Source of the DNA: Zerene cesonia
Lineage: Eukaryota > Arthropoda > Insecta > Lepidoptera > Pieridae
DNA length: 64,000 bases
NCBI RefSeq assembly: GCF_012273895.1
Contig: NW_024045131.1
Span: 930,001-994,000 of the forward strand
Reading direction: 5' to 3'
Part shown: one piece after another, positions 11,663 to 23,300 of the stretch
Position numbering within the stretch: position 1 is the stretch's first letter
How the letters are laid out: each line of letters opens with the position of its first letter
Program-made: the position numbers and the translations under genes
Notes under the pieces: generated by a model
Told to the model about the DNA's origin: nothing
What the model saw: the letters and a program-made list of their open reading frames with translations, nothing else
The model's database searches: none

Positions 11663-13123
11663 AATGTTATCTGTGGTTGATTCTATCATTAAAGCGAATT
11701 TAAACGCGACTTCCAATAATGAAAAGGAGGGTATATGTACATCTGTATGCTTTTTTCTTTTTATTTAATCTATATCTTTAATAAACAGATAAAACACATT
11801 TTTTTCTTCAGATTTTTTAACAGATAGAATACAATAGAAATGTCAATCAGTTAATTATCATAAGTAATTATTTACGGCGGATATCCTTCAAGGAAGGATG
11901 TGGTAATAAAAAGAACTCCACCTTCATTTCCTCCATCGAAATTTTTATGATCTCAGTGCGGTTATCAGAGCTAAAACTGGCATTGGAAAAAGTCAAAATA
12001 TTATTATCTAGCCGCTTGCCCCGGTTTCACCTGGGTTGAAAGAAATCGATCAAGGGCGAGTCAGTCTCGCGAGACTAAGGGCTCTGTGCAAAAAAAGCTA
12101 CAAAACAACTTATAAAAATGTACACCCATCCAATTTACGACCGTGCTAACCGTTGCTTACCCTATTTTTTATTATTTGTTATGAACAAAAATCAACAACG
12201 GAAATATACCATCTTTGAAAGTTTTTCCTGCTACTTTTTACCAACTATGGCTACAGCCTGGTGACAGACGGTCAGGGACATAGGGACGGATAGCGGAATT
12301 CGAGTGTTTGGTTTTACCCTTCGGAACCTGTATATGTATATCTGTAATTTCAACGATATTTATGTAATATCAAAATTTTATCTTTCTGTTTGCTTTGGAT
12401 AATCTTTGGAACGGGTGAATAATTCAGTTATCGCTGTGTTGCCTCATCTGTATTCATATTTCTCATAAAAAAAAATTATTAAAAAAAAGAAAAACTGGCT
12501 GAAAATTGCCAGAACTAGTTTAAATATAAATGGGTTATAGAGTCACCTTTAAAAAAAATCATCAAAATCAGTTCACCCAGTGCAAAGTTGATAAAAAAAG
12601 TCAAATTGATAATCTCTGCTTTAAGTCGTTTATATATTAAAACATTTCATATGTAATGTTTTAGTGTATAAACTTAATTAACTTCATCTATGATACATTA
12701 TCTATATACACTAATATCATAAAGAGGAAAGATTTAATTTATTGTTTATTTTTTTAAATGTATAGGCTATGAAACTACTGGACCAATTTTAAAAATTCTG
12801 TCACCGATGGCAAGCTACACTATTCCCTATTATATATTCTACAATATTCCCAAGTAACATAGGCTATGTTTCATTTTCAAAAAACTTATTGACTTAACTT
12901 ATTAACTTGAATAATCCAACCCAAGGCGTAAAATAACTTTATGTCCGTGCGGAGCCGGGATGGCCTGCTAGTGTTATGCATTATCCTTCATGTTACTAAG
13001 TTGCATATTATGTATATAATAGTGTTAAAAGCACATACAGAATAAGATTTAATGAGGTAATGTTTCAATTAATTTATTTCATTAATAGTGTTTCCTGTTT
13101 CACTCGCGTATCCGAATAAAAGA

Positions 13124-13330
13124 CTATGTTCTAATGCATATCTTATATCTTTAAACGAGCAATTCTTGTATATATGTATATATATATATATATAATTGGA
13201 ATCTCGGAATCGGCTCCAACGATTTTCATGAAATTTAGTATATAGGGGGTTTCGGGGGCGATAAATCGATCTAGGTAGGAATCTTTTTTAGAAAATGTCA
13301 TATTCGTGTTTTATCGACTTAAACTTAGCA
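13124..13330 (+). repeat. Interspersed repeat shared with 42102-42290
   Basis: 'ctttaaacgagcaattcttg', 'ggaatctcggaatcggctcc' and 'gggcgataaatcgatct' recur at 42102-42290 in the same order and orientation. Noncoding. Confidence 0.7.
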
Positions 13331-13452
13331 ACTCTTCCTGACATCTATTGGCGAATAATAATACTATTTTTTGATGAATAATTAAAGTTCCAGCAAATGG
13401 CGTTGTTAAGTAACGAAGTCAATGAGTGTTTGCTTTGAGGTTAGACTAATTG

Positions 13453-14452
13453 NNNNNNNNNNNNNNNNNNNNNNNNNNNNNNNNNNNNNNNNNNNNNNNN
13501 NNNNNNNNNNNNNNNNNNNNNNNNNNNNNNNNNNNNNNNNNNNNNNNNNNNNNNNNNNNNNNNNNNNNNNNNNNNNNNNNNNNNNNNNNNNNNNNNNNNN
13601 NNNNNNNNNNNNNNNNNNNNNNNNNNNNNNNNNNNNNNNNNNNNNNNNNNNNNNNNNNNNNNNNNNNNNNNNNNNNNNNNNNNNNNNNNNNNNNNNNNNN
13701 NNNNNNNNNNNNNNNNNNNNNNNNNNNNNNNNNNNNNNNNNNNNNNNNNNNNNNNNNNNNNNNNNNNNNNNNNNNNNNNNNNNNNNNNNNNNNNNNNNNN
13801 NNNNNNNNNNNNNNNNNNNNNNNNNNNNNNNNNNNNNNNNNNNNNNNNNNNNNNNNNNNNNNNNNNNNNNNNNNNNNNNNNNNNNNNNNNNNNNNNNNNN
13901 NNNNNNNNNNNNNNNNNNNNNNNNNNNNNNNNNNNNNNNNNNNNNNNNNNNNNNNNNNNNNNNNNNNNNNNNNNNNNNNNNNNNNNNNNNNNNNNNNNNN
14001 NNNNNNNNNNNNNNNNNNNNNNNNNNNNNNNNNNNNNNNNNNNNNNNNNNNNNNNNNNNNNNNNNNNNNNNNNNNNNNNNNNNNNNNNNNNNNNNNNNNN
14101 NNNNNNNNNNNNNNNNNNNNNNNNNNNNNNNNNNNNNNNNNNNNNNNNNNNNNNNNNNNNNNNNNNNNNNNNNNNNNNNNNNNNNNNNNNNNNNNNNNNN
14201 NNNNNNNNNNNNNNNNNNNNNNNNNNNNNNNNNNNNNNNNNNNNNNNNNNNNNNNNNNNNNNNNNNNNNNNNNNNNNNNNNNNNNNNNNNNNNNNNNNNN
14301 NNNNNNNNNNNNNNNNNNNNNNNNNNNNNNNNNNNNNNNNNNNNNNNNNNNNNNNNNNNNNNNNNNNNNNNNNNNNNNNNNNNNNNNNNNNNNNNNNNNN
14401 NNNNNNNNNNNNNNNNNNNNNNNNNNNNNNNNNNNNNNNNNNNNNNNNNNNN
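13453..14452. other. Assembly gap, 1000 N
   Basis: Exactly 1000 N; the same length is used for four other gaps, so it is probably a placeholder of unknown true size. The right flank starts inside a Helitron-like element. Confidence 0.95.
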
Positions 14453-14585
14453 AACTACTGAACCGATCGCAATGAAATTTGGTACGTAGACAGCTGGACA
14501 ACTGGAATAACATATAGGCAACTTTTTATCGCGATATTCCTAAGGGATACGGACTTACGCGGGTGAAACCGCGGGGCGCAGCTAG
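14453..14585 (+). mobile_element. Helitron-like element, 3' part
   Basis: The 5' part is lost in the gap. It keeps 'ccgatcgcaatgaaatttgg', 'gatacggacttacgcggg', the hairpin CGCGGgtgaaaCCGCG and the terminal CTAG followed by T. Confidence 0.75.
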
Positions 14586-16603
14586 TCAATTATAATTATA
14601 GCACAACTAAGTACGATTTTAATAAACCAATTTTGATAACATTTGCATTGTTACATATGTACAGTTTTATTTCACCATCAACCCTTTAAATATTTGCTTA
14701 AGGAGTATTTATTTCTATAAGCAATTTTGCGTTAAATAACATACAAAATAAAACAAACAAAAACATTAGAATTGGAATTTATTAAAATATTATTTACAAT
14801 TATTATAACGAACTAACTATTCTTATGGCAATAAACTTAAAATAAATTATTATTTGTTGAATGGCGGACATCAGACATAACTCACTGTTTATTTACTGTC
14901 CTTTATGACGCGGATAAGTCTTCTTTAAATAATAATTACAAACGCTCAAATTAAACAAAAATGTACAATAATATAACATTAACAGGCTTTAATAAAATAT
15001 GTACTAAATTTATAATTTAATGAAATTTTAAAAGTATAAAGCAAAATTCGAACAATTTATAAAACATAGTCTCAAACAAGATAATTGCGAAAGCAACGTA
15101 CGTTAACATTTTTAAAAATACATACAAATTATAAACGTTGTCACCAATAATAACCTAAATTTCTCTAATATAATCTATGTGTCAAGAAACAGTGAGTTAA
15201 AAAAAATATTTCATCGCGTGCCAGCCGCGTAATGATTTCCCGCCATCTAACAACACAACACTTTCGATAAATAAATTCGGCTTCGAAAAAAAAACAATAT
15301 TTTGAAAAAGGAAAATGTTGCGCGCTTACAAATTAATATTTACAAATGGAAAGTACACAATTGGAATAAATAAAATCTATATAACAACATAATATACAGA
15401 TATAACGAGGGAATAATATTTTACAATTCATTTTTTTTTTATTTACAAGATTCGATATTCGAAATACGGGGACTAAATACATGGTTTAATATAAATCAAT
15501 AATAATATCGAAGAACAGACAAAAAAGTGTAAAAATCACGACTCCCGTTTAGAAAAACATTACGTATATTTTGGCGCCAAACAAAAAAAAGAACGGATAT
15601 TTACAAAGCAATACATTAATTATAATTTCATTTTTATGCACCCTTATATTCAATCTATATTAAAACTGTTTGACTTAATTCAGAATGAGTTATTTTCGAA
15701 AACGTAAAAATTCATGTAATAAACATTATTGATACATTGAATCAATACAATTAAATCAAAATGCAATGTATTTAGTCCCATAAAAACATAAAAAACAAGG
15801 AATGGACAAAAATATTTTGTGAATGCGACATCGCCGTATAATACTCGCATTTAGTTAGCTTTATCGGATGCGAGTCGCTTTCAAAACGACATATCGTATC
15901 GCTTTTAAAAGGAAGTTTTTAAATACTAGTAAATTTGTTTGTTTATTTGGCTAAAAATATGTATAAGACATTGTTTATCTGTCTGTTTGTGTGTGGTCGA
16001 TGCAGTTAGAAAATATATAGAATTGCTGTTTCGATAGGACGGTATTTTTGGAAAATAAAAACTATTCTTTGTTTATATCGTGGACGGAACCCGTTTTTTA
16101 AACGTGTTAAAACAGTGTTAAAACATTTTTTCTTTATATTGCACACAGATTATATATAAATAATAAAATAAAAACAATTTTTATAGAAATTTGTGATAAT
16201 ATTTAAATAGTTTCAAATAAATAATTTAAGATTTATTAATAGCTAGTCTAAGTATACAACAATTTACACCTTTACCATTCTCAACAACGCGACTGGCTTT
16301 AAGATAAAAAAGAGGGCAATGAACAAAACTTCTCTCACTCCCACTGCAATTGTATTGTGTACACCGACAAAATTCGAGAACATTGCATTTTAATACGAAC
16401 GTAACGAAAAATTATTGCTTTTTATCAAGTTACATTACGTGTTGCGTTTGAACTCTTTTATTCATATTACAATTGCGTCCCCGCATTGTATTCCGACCAC
16501 CAAAAATGCACCTCAAACATGTCTACTTGAACAAATAACTGTCTGGAGTTTGAGTTTGAGTGCGAACTCAATCCGGGTTCCGTCCACCACACTACACAAC
16601 GCC
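14586..16603 (-). other. 3' flank / 3' UTR region of Sik3
   Basis: AT-rich noncoding sequence downstream of the Sik3 stop. No other gene is seen. Several AATAAA hexamers occur on the minus strand, the nearest at 16462-16457, so UTR length cannot be fixed from sequence. Confidence 0.5.
16457..16462 (-). terminator. Candidate polyadenylation signal of Sik3
   Basis: First AATAAA on the minus strand after the stop codon (16604), giving a 3' UTR of about 160 nt if used. More distal signals exist. Confidence 0.3.
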
Positions 16604-17306
16604 TCAAACTGTCAAACTGGTGATCAACTGCTGGCACAGCTTCCCGTACTCCCGCTGATCGCCCGATATCCTCCTCATCTTGAGACCCTTCATCTCCTTC
16701 GCTTTGTCCTCGCAGACCACCAGCTCGATCTGAATGCCGCCGGAGTACTCCAGGTTGAGGAACCCGCTGAGCTCCTCGTCGCTGTTCTTTGCTGACTCCA
16801 CGAAAATGTTCTGCGGCGGCACCCGCGTGTTTATGGTCTCCATCAGCAGCTCCACGATTCTGTGCGAGTCGAGTTGCGAGCAAACCGTCGAAAGCGCCAC
16901 TTCGTAATACTCCTGCACGCACGAAATCTGCTGCGGGTTGAGCAGAATCGGTATCTTCTGTTCCGCCGGTCTGCAGATCTCCGTCAGCCTCAGGTCCATG
17001 GTAGACCTTTGGATCTGGTCGATCGCCGGTTCGTTTTCCCCCTCCCTGGGCATGTAGACGTCCTCGTAGTACTCCTTGACCTCGCCGAGGACACCTTGCG
17101 CCGAGATCGACGACCTGGGCGTCTCGCCTTTCTCAGAGAAGCTGCCTCTGCCGAAGTCGCTCTTCTCTGAGAACGAGGATCGACCATAGTCACCCCGCTC
17201 CGAAAAACTGCCCCTGTCCGAGAAGGAGAAGGACTCCCTATGCTCGGAGAAACTGCCGCGGTTCTCGCTGAACCCGGAGCTGATGCTGACAATGTTGGAG
17301 TAGATC
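16604..17306 (-). CDS. Sik3: Sik3 last exon, 3' part: FSE repeats and KA1-like C-terminus
   Basis: 233 codons and TGA. After IYSNIVSISSGFSE comes a run of FSE units (RGSFSEHR, DRGSFSERG, RSSFSEKS, RGSFSEKG). Then EVKEYYEDVYMP and MDLRLTEICRP, two predicted helices around VQEYYEVALSTV, and a strand-strand-helix end: GGIQIELVVCEDK, GLKMRRISGD, KLCQQLITSL. The last ~105 residues fit the layout of a KA1 (kinase-associated 1) domain, which in MARK and MELK binds acidic membrane lipids. The KA1 call is from pattern only. Confidence 0.88.
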
Positions 17307-20300
17307 NNNNNNNNNNNNNNNNNNNNNNNNNNNNNNNNNNNNNNNNNNNNNNNNNNNNNNNNNNNNNNNNNNNNNNNNNNNNNNNNNNNNNNNNNNNNNN
17401 NNNNNNNNNNNNNNNNNNNNNNNNNNNNNNNNNNNNNNNNNNNNNNNNNNNNNNNNNNNNNNNNNNNNNNNNNNNNNNNNNNNNNNNNNNNNNNNNNNNN
17501 NNNNNNNNNNNNNNNNNNNNNNNNNNNNNNNNNNNNNNNNNNNNNNNNNNNNNNNNNNNNNNNNNNNNNNNNNNNNNNNNNNNNNNNNNNNNNNNNNNNN
17601 NNNNNNNNNNNNNNNNNNNNNNNNNNNNNNNNNNNNNNNNNNNNNNNNNNNNNNNNNNNNNNNNNNNNNNNNNNNNNNNNNNNNNNNNNNNNNNNNNNNN
17701 NNNNNNNNNNNNNNNNNNNNNNNNNNNNNNNNNNNNNNNNNNNNNNNNNNNNNNNNNNNNNNNNNNNNNNNNNNNNNNNNNNNNNNNNNNNNNNNNNNNN
17801 NNNNNNNNNNNNNNNNNNNNNNNNNNNNNNNNNNNNNNNNNNNNNNNNNNNNNNNNNNNNNNNNNNNNNNNNNNNNNNNNNNNNNNNNNNNNNNNNNNNN
17901 NNNNNNNNNNNNNNNNNNNNNNNNNNNNNNNNNNNNNNNNNNNNNNNNNNNNNNNNNNNNNNNNNNNNNNNNNNNNNNNNNNNNNNNNNNNNNNNNNNNN
18001 NNNNNNNNNNNNNNNNNNNNNNNNNNNNNNNNNNNNNNNNNNNNNNNNNNNNNNNNNNNNNNNNNNNNNNNNNNNNNNNNNNNNNNNNNNNNNNNNNNNN
18101 NNNNNNNNNNNNNNNNNNNNNNNNNNNNNNNNNNNNNNNNNNNNNNNNNNNNNNNNNNNNNNNNNNNNNNNNNNNNNNNNNNNNNNNNNNNNNNNNNNNN
18201 NNNNNNNNNNNNNNNNNNNNNNNNNNNNNNNNNNNNNNNNNNNNNNNNNNNNNNNNNNNNNNNNNNNNNNNNNNNNNNNNNNNNNNNNNNNNNNNNNNNN
18301 NNNNNNGCTGGGGGTAGCTGGTCTCCATGTCGACGTTGCTGCGCAGGTCGAGAGGGGTGGAGCTGGGCTGGGGGGTGCCGCGGGTGATGGAGCCCGTGTG
18401 CAGGTAGCTCAGCCCCTCGGTGATCTGATGCAGCGGGGAGCCTGGGCTCGCTGGGGAGGCTCTGCCGAAGCTGCCGTACGAGTGGATGGACTTCAGCACG
18501 TCCGGAGGCATGTGCGCGGTGTACAGGTTGTTCAGATTCAGACCGAGTTTGAGCGCTAAGTCCTGGAAGAGAAGAACAGATTAAAAAAATTATATATACA
18601 TGCAATCGAAATCAATCAAATTGTCACAACTGGACTATATTTAACAAATTTGGAAGACATCAATATTCAAATAAAACAAGAATCATGAAAATCGCTTCAA
18701 CCAGTCCGAAGTTCAGAGGTAACAAACCGAAAAAAAATAATTTTAAATCACAAACAAAAATAATCACCCTGTCTCTCGTGTGATCACCGGACAGGTCGAG
18801 AGGTGGTGATGCGCCCGTGTGAATCGGTGATCCTGCAAAAAAAAAATTCATCCATGTATATTATGAACTATATTTAAATATACTTAAAAAAAAAACATAA
18901 AAAATGGCAACTCACCAGGTAACGACGCAGGCGCATGCAACCGCGGTTCTAGAGGCGAAGCGCTGGCGCTCTGCCCCGACCTTCGTTCTAAGCCGCGCTG
19001 TAATAAAATAAACTGTTCAAATTCGTAATTAACATTTATAAATACGATAGTGTGTCTGTTTGTCCTTCTTTAACGTCGCAACGGTACTGTATGTATGACA
19101 TGATTGCTAGGTCTGGAGATAGTTATATATGGTAGTATTAGATAGCTGTATGTTTCAGATTTTATTAAGAGAGAGAGAGAAAGAGTTACGCGGTAATCCA
19201 TCCATCTCATTCTCTGTACAGCTCTAATTTACTACAAAAATCTCTTTTTTTTTTGCTCACATTTAGTTCCACAAAAACCAGTAGTTTCTGTTTCTTCCAA
19301 TTTGATTATTGTTAATTATAAAATTCCTTTCTTTTCCATCATATAATAATATGTTGTTGACAAAAATTTCAATACATTGCAAGCAAAATCAATAAATTTT
19401 TTATATATATTTTTTTTGTTTGTGTCCTTATCCATATTATACACACCTGCAACTGCTGGTACTCGAGCCTCGCGGACGCGATGTCGTGCGTCTGCCTCGG
19501 CGGCGAGCACTCCGCGCGACGGACCGGCGAATAGCGCTCCGGGTGTTCGCGAGCTATGCACAGACGGACACACATACATGTTGTAGCGAGACGTACTTGA
19601 TAAGAAAATACAAAAAACTGTTTTAGTAAAAAAATAAAAAACTTTTTTTATTTTTTTACTAAACACTTCGCTTACTATCAGTCAGTCATAGTTAGAGACT
19701 GGTAATAGAAGTATAATACTAAAAAAAAATTATGAAACCTAACCTAAATACACCTAATAACCTAATCCCAATAACGTAGGTTCGATACCCGAAGCAGACC
19801 AAAAACCTTATCTAACCTGTAAGATCACCACCTAACCTCATATACAATACTAGCGGTTCTCCCGTGGTACATATAATATAACTAATAGCCTTCCTTAACA
19901 AATGGGCTATTTCATACTGAAATATTTTTTCTAATCGGACCATTCGTTCCGTTCGTGCGTTCAAACAAGCAAAGATACTCTTCAGCTTTATAATATTAGA
20001 ATAGATCAGTTAAACCGGAGGCCCGTTTCCTTTTCCTCACCTTTCCCAGCCCATTCATTCTTTTCTGCCGTTAATCCTTCCCTTATCCCATAAAAGCTTG
20101 CAGCGCATCCGCAGAGGCACTATCTCTGCTCTGTTCACGGGCAGTGGTGATCGCTTACCATCAGGCGAACCACCAGCTCAGTTGTCAAAATCCACCCCCA
20201 CATATAATTCACACATATATAAACAAACACACACAATGCAACACACGCAAGCAAACACAGTGCGACACACACTAACTACTAGCAAAAAAAAAAAAAAAAA

Positions 20301-23300
20301 ATAGTGAACACCCAAAAAAAAAATTACAATAAAATGTGACCTACCTTAGTTTTAGTCACTTTAAAAATTATAACCAACCTCATGTTTTTGTTAATTTTTG
20401 GCTAACAAGCCTCCAACATTACCTTCCCATTAAAAAAAAAAAACACCAATTTTTTACGATTAATTATTTCACTATCACTACAAAGTATAAAACAAAGTCC
20501 GCATTCCGCCGTCTGTCTGTATGCTTAGATCTTAAAAATTACGCAACAGATTTTGATGGGAATTTTTAATAGACAAAAGCGATTCAAGAGGAAGATTTGT
20601 ATGTATTATGGATGTTATCCATTGAATAGTAGTGAAACACTATTGATACTCCTCAATAAAGCCGGGTCAGCAAGTATGACGTAAATCACAAACCCGACAT
20701 ATAATTAATTTATTATTTAATCCCCAAATGCAAATATCTACCAACTTCCCTCCCACCAGAACACAAGCTTCTGATAACGAAATTATCCCACTTTCCCACC
20801 ACAAACCTCCACCAATCGAAAAAGAAAATGAACAAAACATAATAAATCTCAAACCCGATACATGTAATTTATTATTTAATCCTCTATTGCAATATCTACC
20901 CACTTCCCTGCCACCAGGACACCCTTGCGACAATAACAACGAAGTTATCCCACTCTCCCACCACAACCCTCCACCGATCGAAAGAAAAAATTTAACAAAA
21001 CATTTACCCATCTCTTGCACCGTGGCCAGCGTTTGCAATTTGACCCGCTGCGGGCCCGAATACTTTCTGTGCCTCGTGTACTGCGAGCTCATCGCCGTCC
21101 CAGCCGTTATAGACCCACTGGGGATCGCGTTGCCGCTCGACAGCGTGGGCACTGGCGTCCCACTGGTTATCGAACCCATATTCCCACTAGACAGTGTCGG
21201 CACCGGCGTCCCACTCGTTATTGACCCCATATTCCCACTGATGGATCCCATATTCCCACCGGTCAGCGTAGGCACCGGGGTCCCACTGGTGATGGACCCC
21301 ATGTTCGCGGTGAAGCCAAAGTTTGGGAACAGCTGGTCCATATTAATCGGGGTCCCGGACACTATTGACCCAGTGCTCGGGGGGTTCATGGCGGGGGTTA
21401 ACGGGGTCACAGCTTGCGCGATGGGCGTCCCAGACGTGATCGACCCCATAACGCTCCCCTGCGGTATCGTTTCAAGCACTGGCTTCATGGATTTGCTATA
21501 GTTGGGGGTTCCCGCGGTAATCGACCCCTGGCTCGGGGGTTGCGAGGGTTGCGAGTGCGGCGGGCTCGAATAGCCGGGGCTATATTGTATGGACGGCGGC
21601 AGGTAGTTGCGTTTCATCCTCGCCTCGACTTCCATGACTAATTCCGGACTTATGACTATTTGTTAAGAAAAAAATGAAAATAAAAAAATAAAAATAAATA
21701 TTAACGGAACACAAAACAAAAAAAAAAAAAAATGCAACATGCTTTAAAACAGTGTGAATTGTGATTTTTTTTGGCAAATGCAAATATGTATGTAACTTGT
21801 AGATATATCAGATATCCGATTTACGAGTTAAGCACTAAAATTTAACATATACCATAACAATGGACCAAAAAAACATATAAAATATCCCTTTGAGTCTAAG
21901 CCGTGTAAATAAAAAAAATACGTACATATTTGCATATTTTTTGGGTTATCAAAAAAAAAATCACAAATCGCACTTAAATAAAAAAAAAACACACACACAC
22001 ATCAAGCAAATTGCATGAAATGCAGTATTTTTCTATAACCGGCATATCACGTACATAAGCACTTAGCATGTGAAAAATGCAGCTTTGCCGCTTCAAAATG
22101 GCATGTGCTGAGAAAATACAAACAAAAAATACTGCATTTTTTGTTAAAGTTATATTTGTGACTAAGAAATTATAAGAAACCTATTTTTTTATTTTTTTTT
22201 GCATTACGTATAATAGTATTGTCACAAACACACAGTCAAAATAATGAAACTAGACTACACGAGAATGCTTTTCTCAATAGATGTAGCACAATCCCCCCAA
22301 AAAACACTTCTAAATTCAATTGTAAACGTAAGTTACACAGAACCAACTCAGAGCATGACCTTTGCATTTTCGTATCTAATTATGAATTGCTACATCTATA
22401 ACAAAAAACAACATAAAAAAAAACAAATAAAAAAAGAAAACACAATTTTAACGCACTCGTTACTACAATAACTAAAATCATTTACACCCAAAACTAAAAT
22501 AACATAACGTTAAATTGCACACAAATAAACTACAATAGAAAAAAACAAAACCACAAAATCAAGTGCGTCAAAACTACACTGAGAACACTACAGTACACTT
22601 AATTACACTACACTACACTACAGTACACTACGCAACGTTACAACTAGTGGAAACTCACCCGGTGGCCGCTCTGTGACAGTCAGTAAGCCCGTTCTTCTCA
22701 CTCTAATGTTCGCTGAAGATGACGGCGACGTGCTTGCCTAAGCAAAAACAGTAAAAATATATAGTGTGTACATCGTAGGAATATCGGGATAAAAACATTG
22801 TGTGTTCTGTCCATTGATTGACGTTGACACATAGAGTATGATACAATTTGAAGGCTGACACACGTCACTATAAACCAATTTGAAATCTGACGCTCGTCAC
22901 TGTGACGCACTTTAAAGTCTGACACACCTATGACGCATTTTATAGTCTGACACACCTCACTCTGACGCACTTTAAAGTCTGACACACCTCTGACGCACTT
23001 TAAAGTCTGACACACCACACTATGACGCACTTTAAAGTCTAACACACACCTCACCCCGACGAACTTTAAAGTCTGACACACTTCACTCTGACGCACTTTA
23101 AAGTCTGACACACATCACTCTGACGCACCTTATAGTCTGACACACCTCACTCTAACGCACTTTAAAGTCTGACACACTTCACTCTGACGCACTTTTTATG
23201 TCTGACACACCTCACCCCGACGCACTTTTAAGTCTGACACACCTCACTCTGATGCACTTTAAAGTCTGACACACTTCAATCTGACGCACTTTTTATGTCT

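Larger units (their letters stand above)
3546..13452. other. Intergenic region upstream of edl
   Basis: About 10 kb of AT-rich DNA without a convincing coding exon. Scattered repeats are listed separately. It should contain the edl promoter and 5' noncoding exon(s). The strongest compositional candidate is the CpG-rich patch at 5230-5425. A minus-strand open stretch of 103 codons at 9016-9327 has no recognised domain and no supporting splice structure. Confidence 0.5.

Noticed and set aside
13406..14521. Long open frames across N-runs (also at 24.6, 36.5, 37.5, 47.4 and 52.7 kb)
   Set aside because: They are open only because N has no stops; apart from the Sik3 C-terminal exon the flanks are not coding.
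17238..18605. Alternative frames in the Sik3 C-terminal exon (Arg/Ser-rich)
   Set aside because: High GC gives open frames in several phases; only the phase joined to exon 22 continues to the KA1-like end.
20728..21501. Plus-strand 257-codon open frame
   Set aside because: Antisense shadow of Sik3 exon 19 and of the tandem repeat beside it; the minus strand has motifs, splice sites and phase fit.
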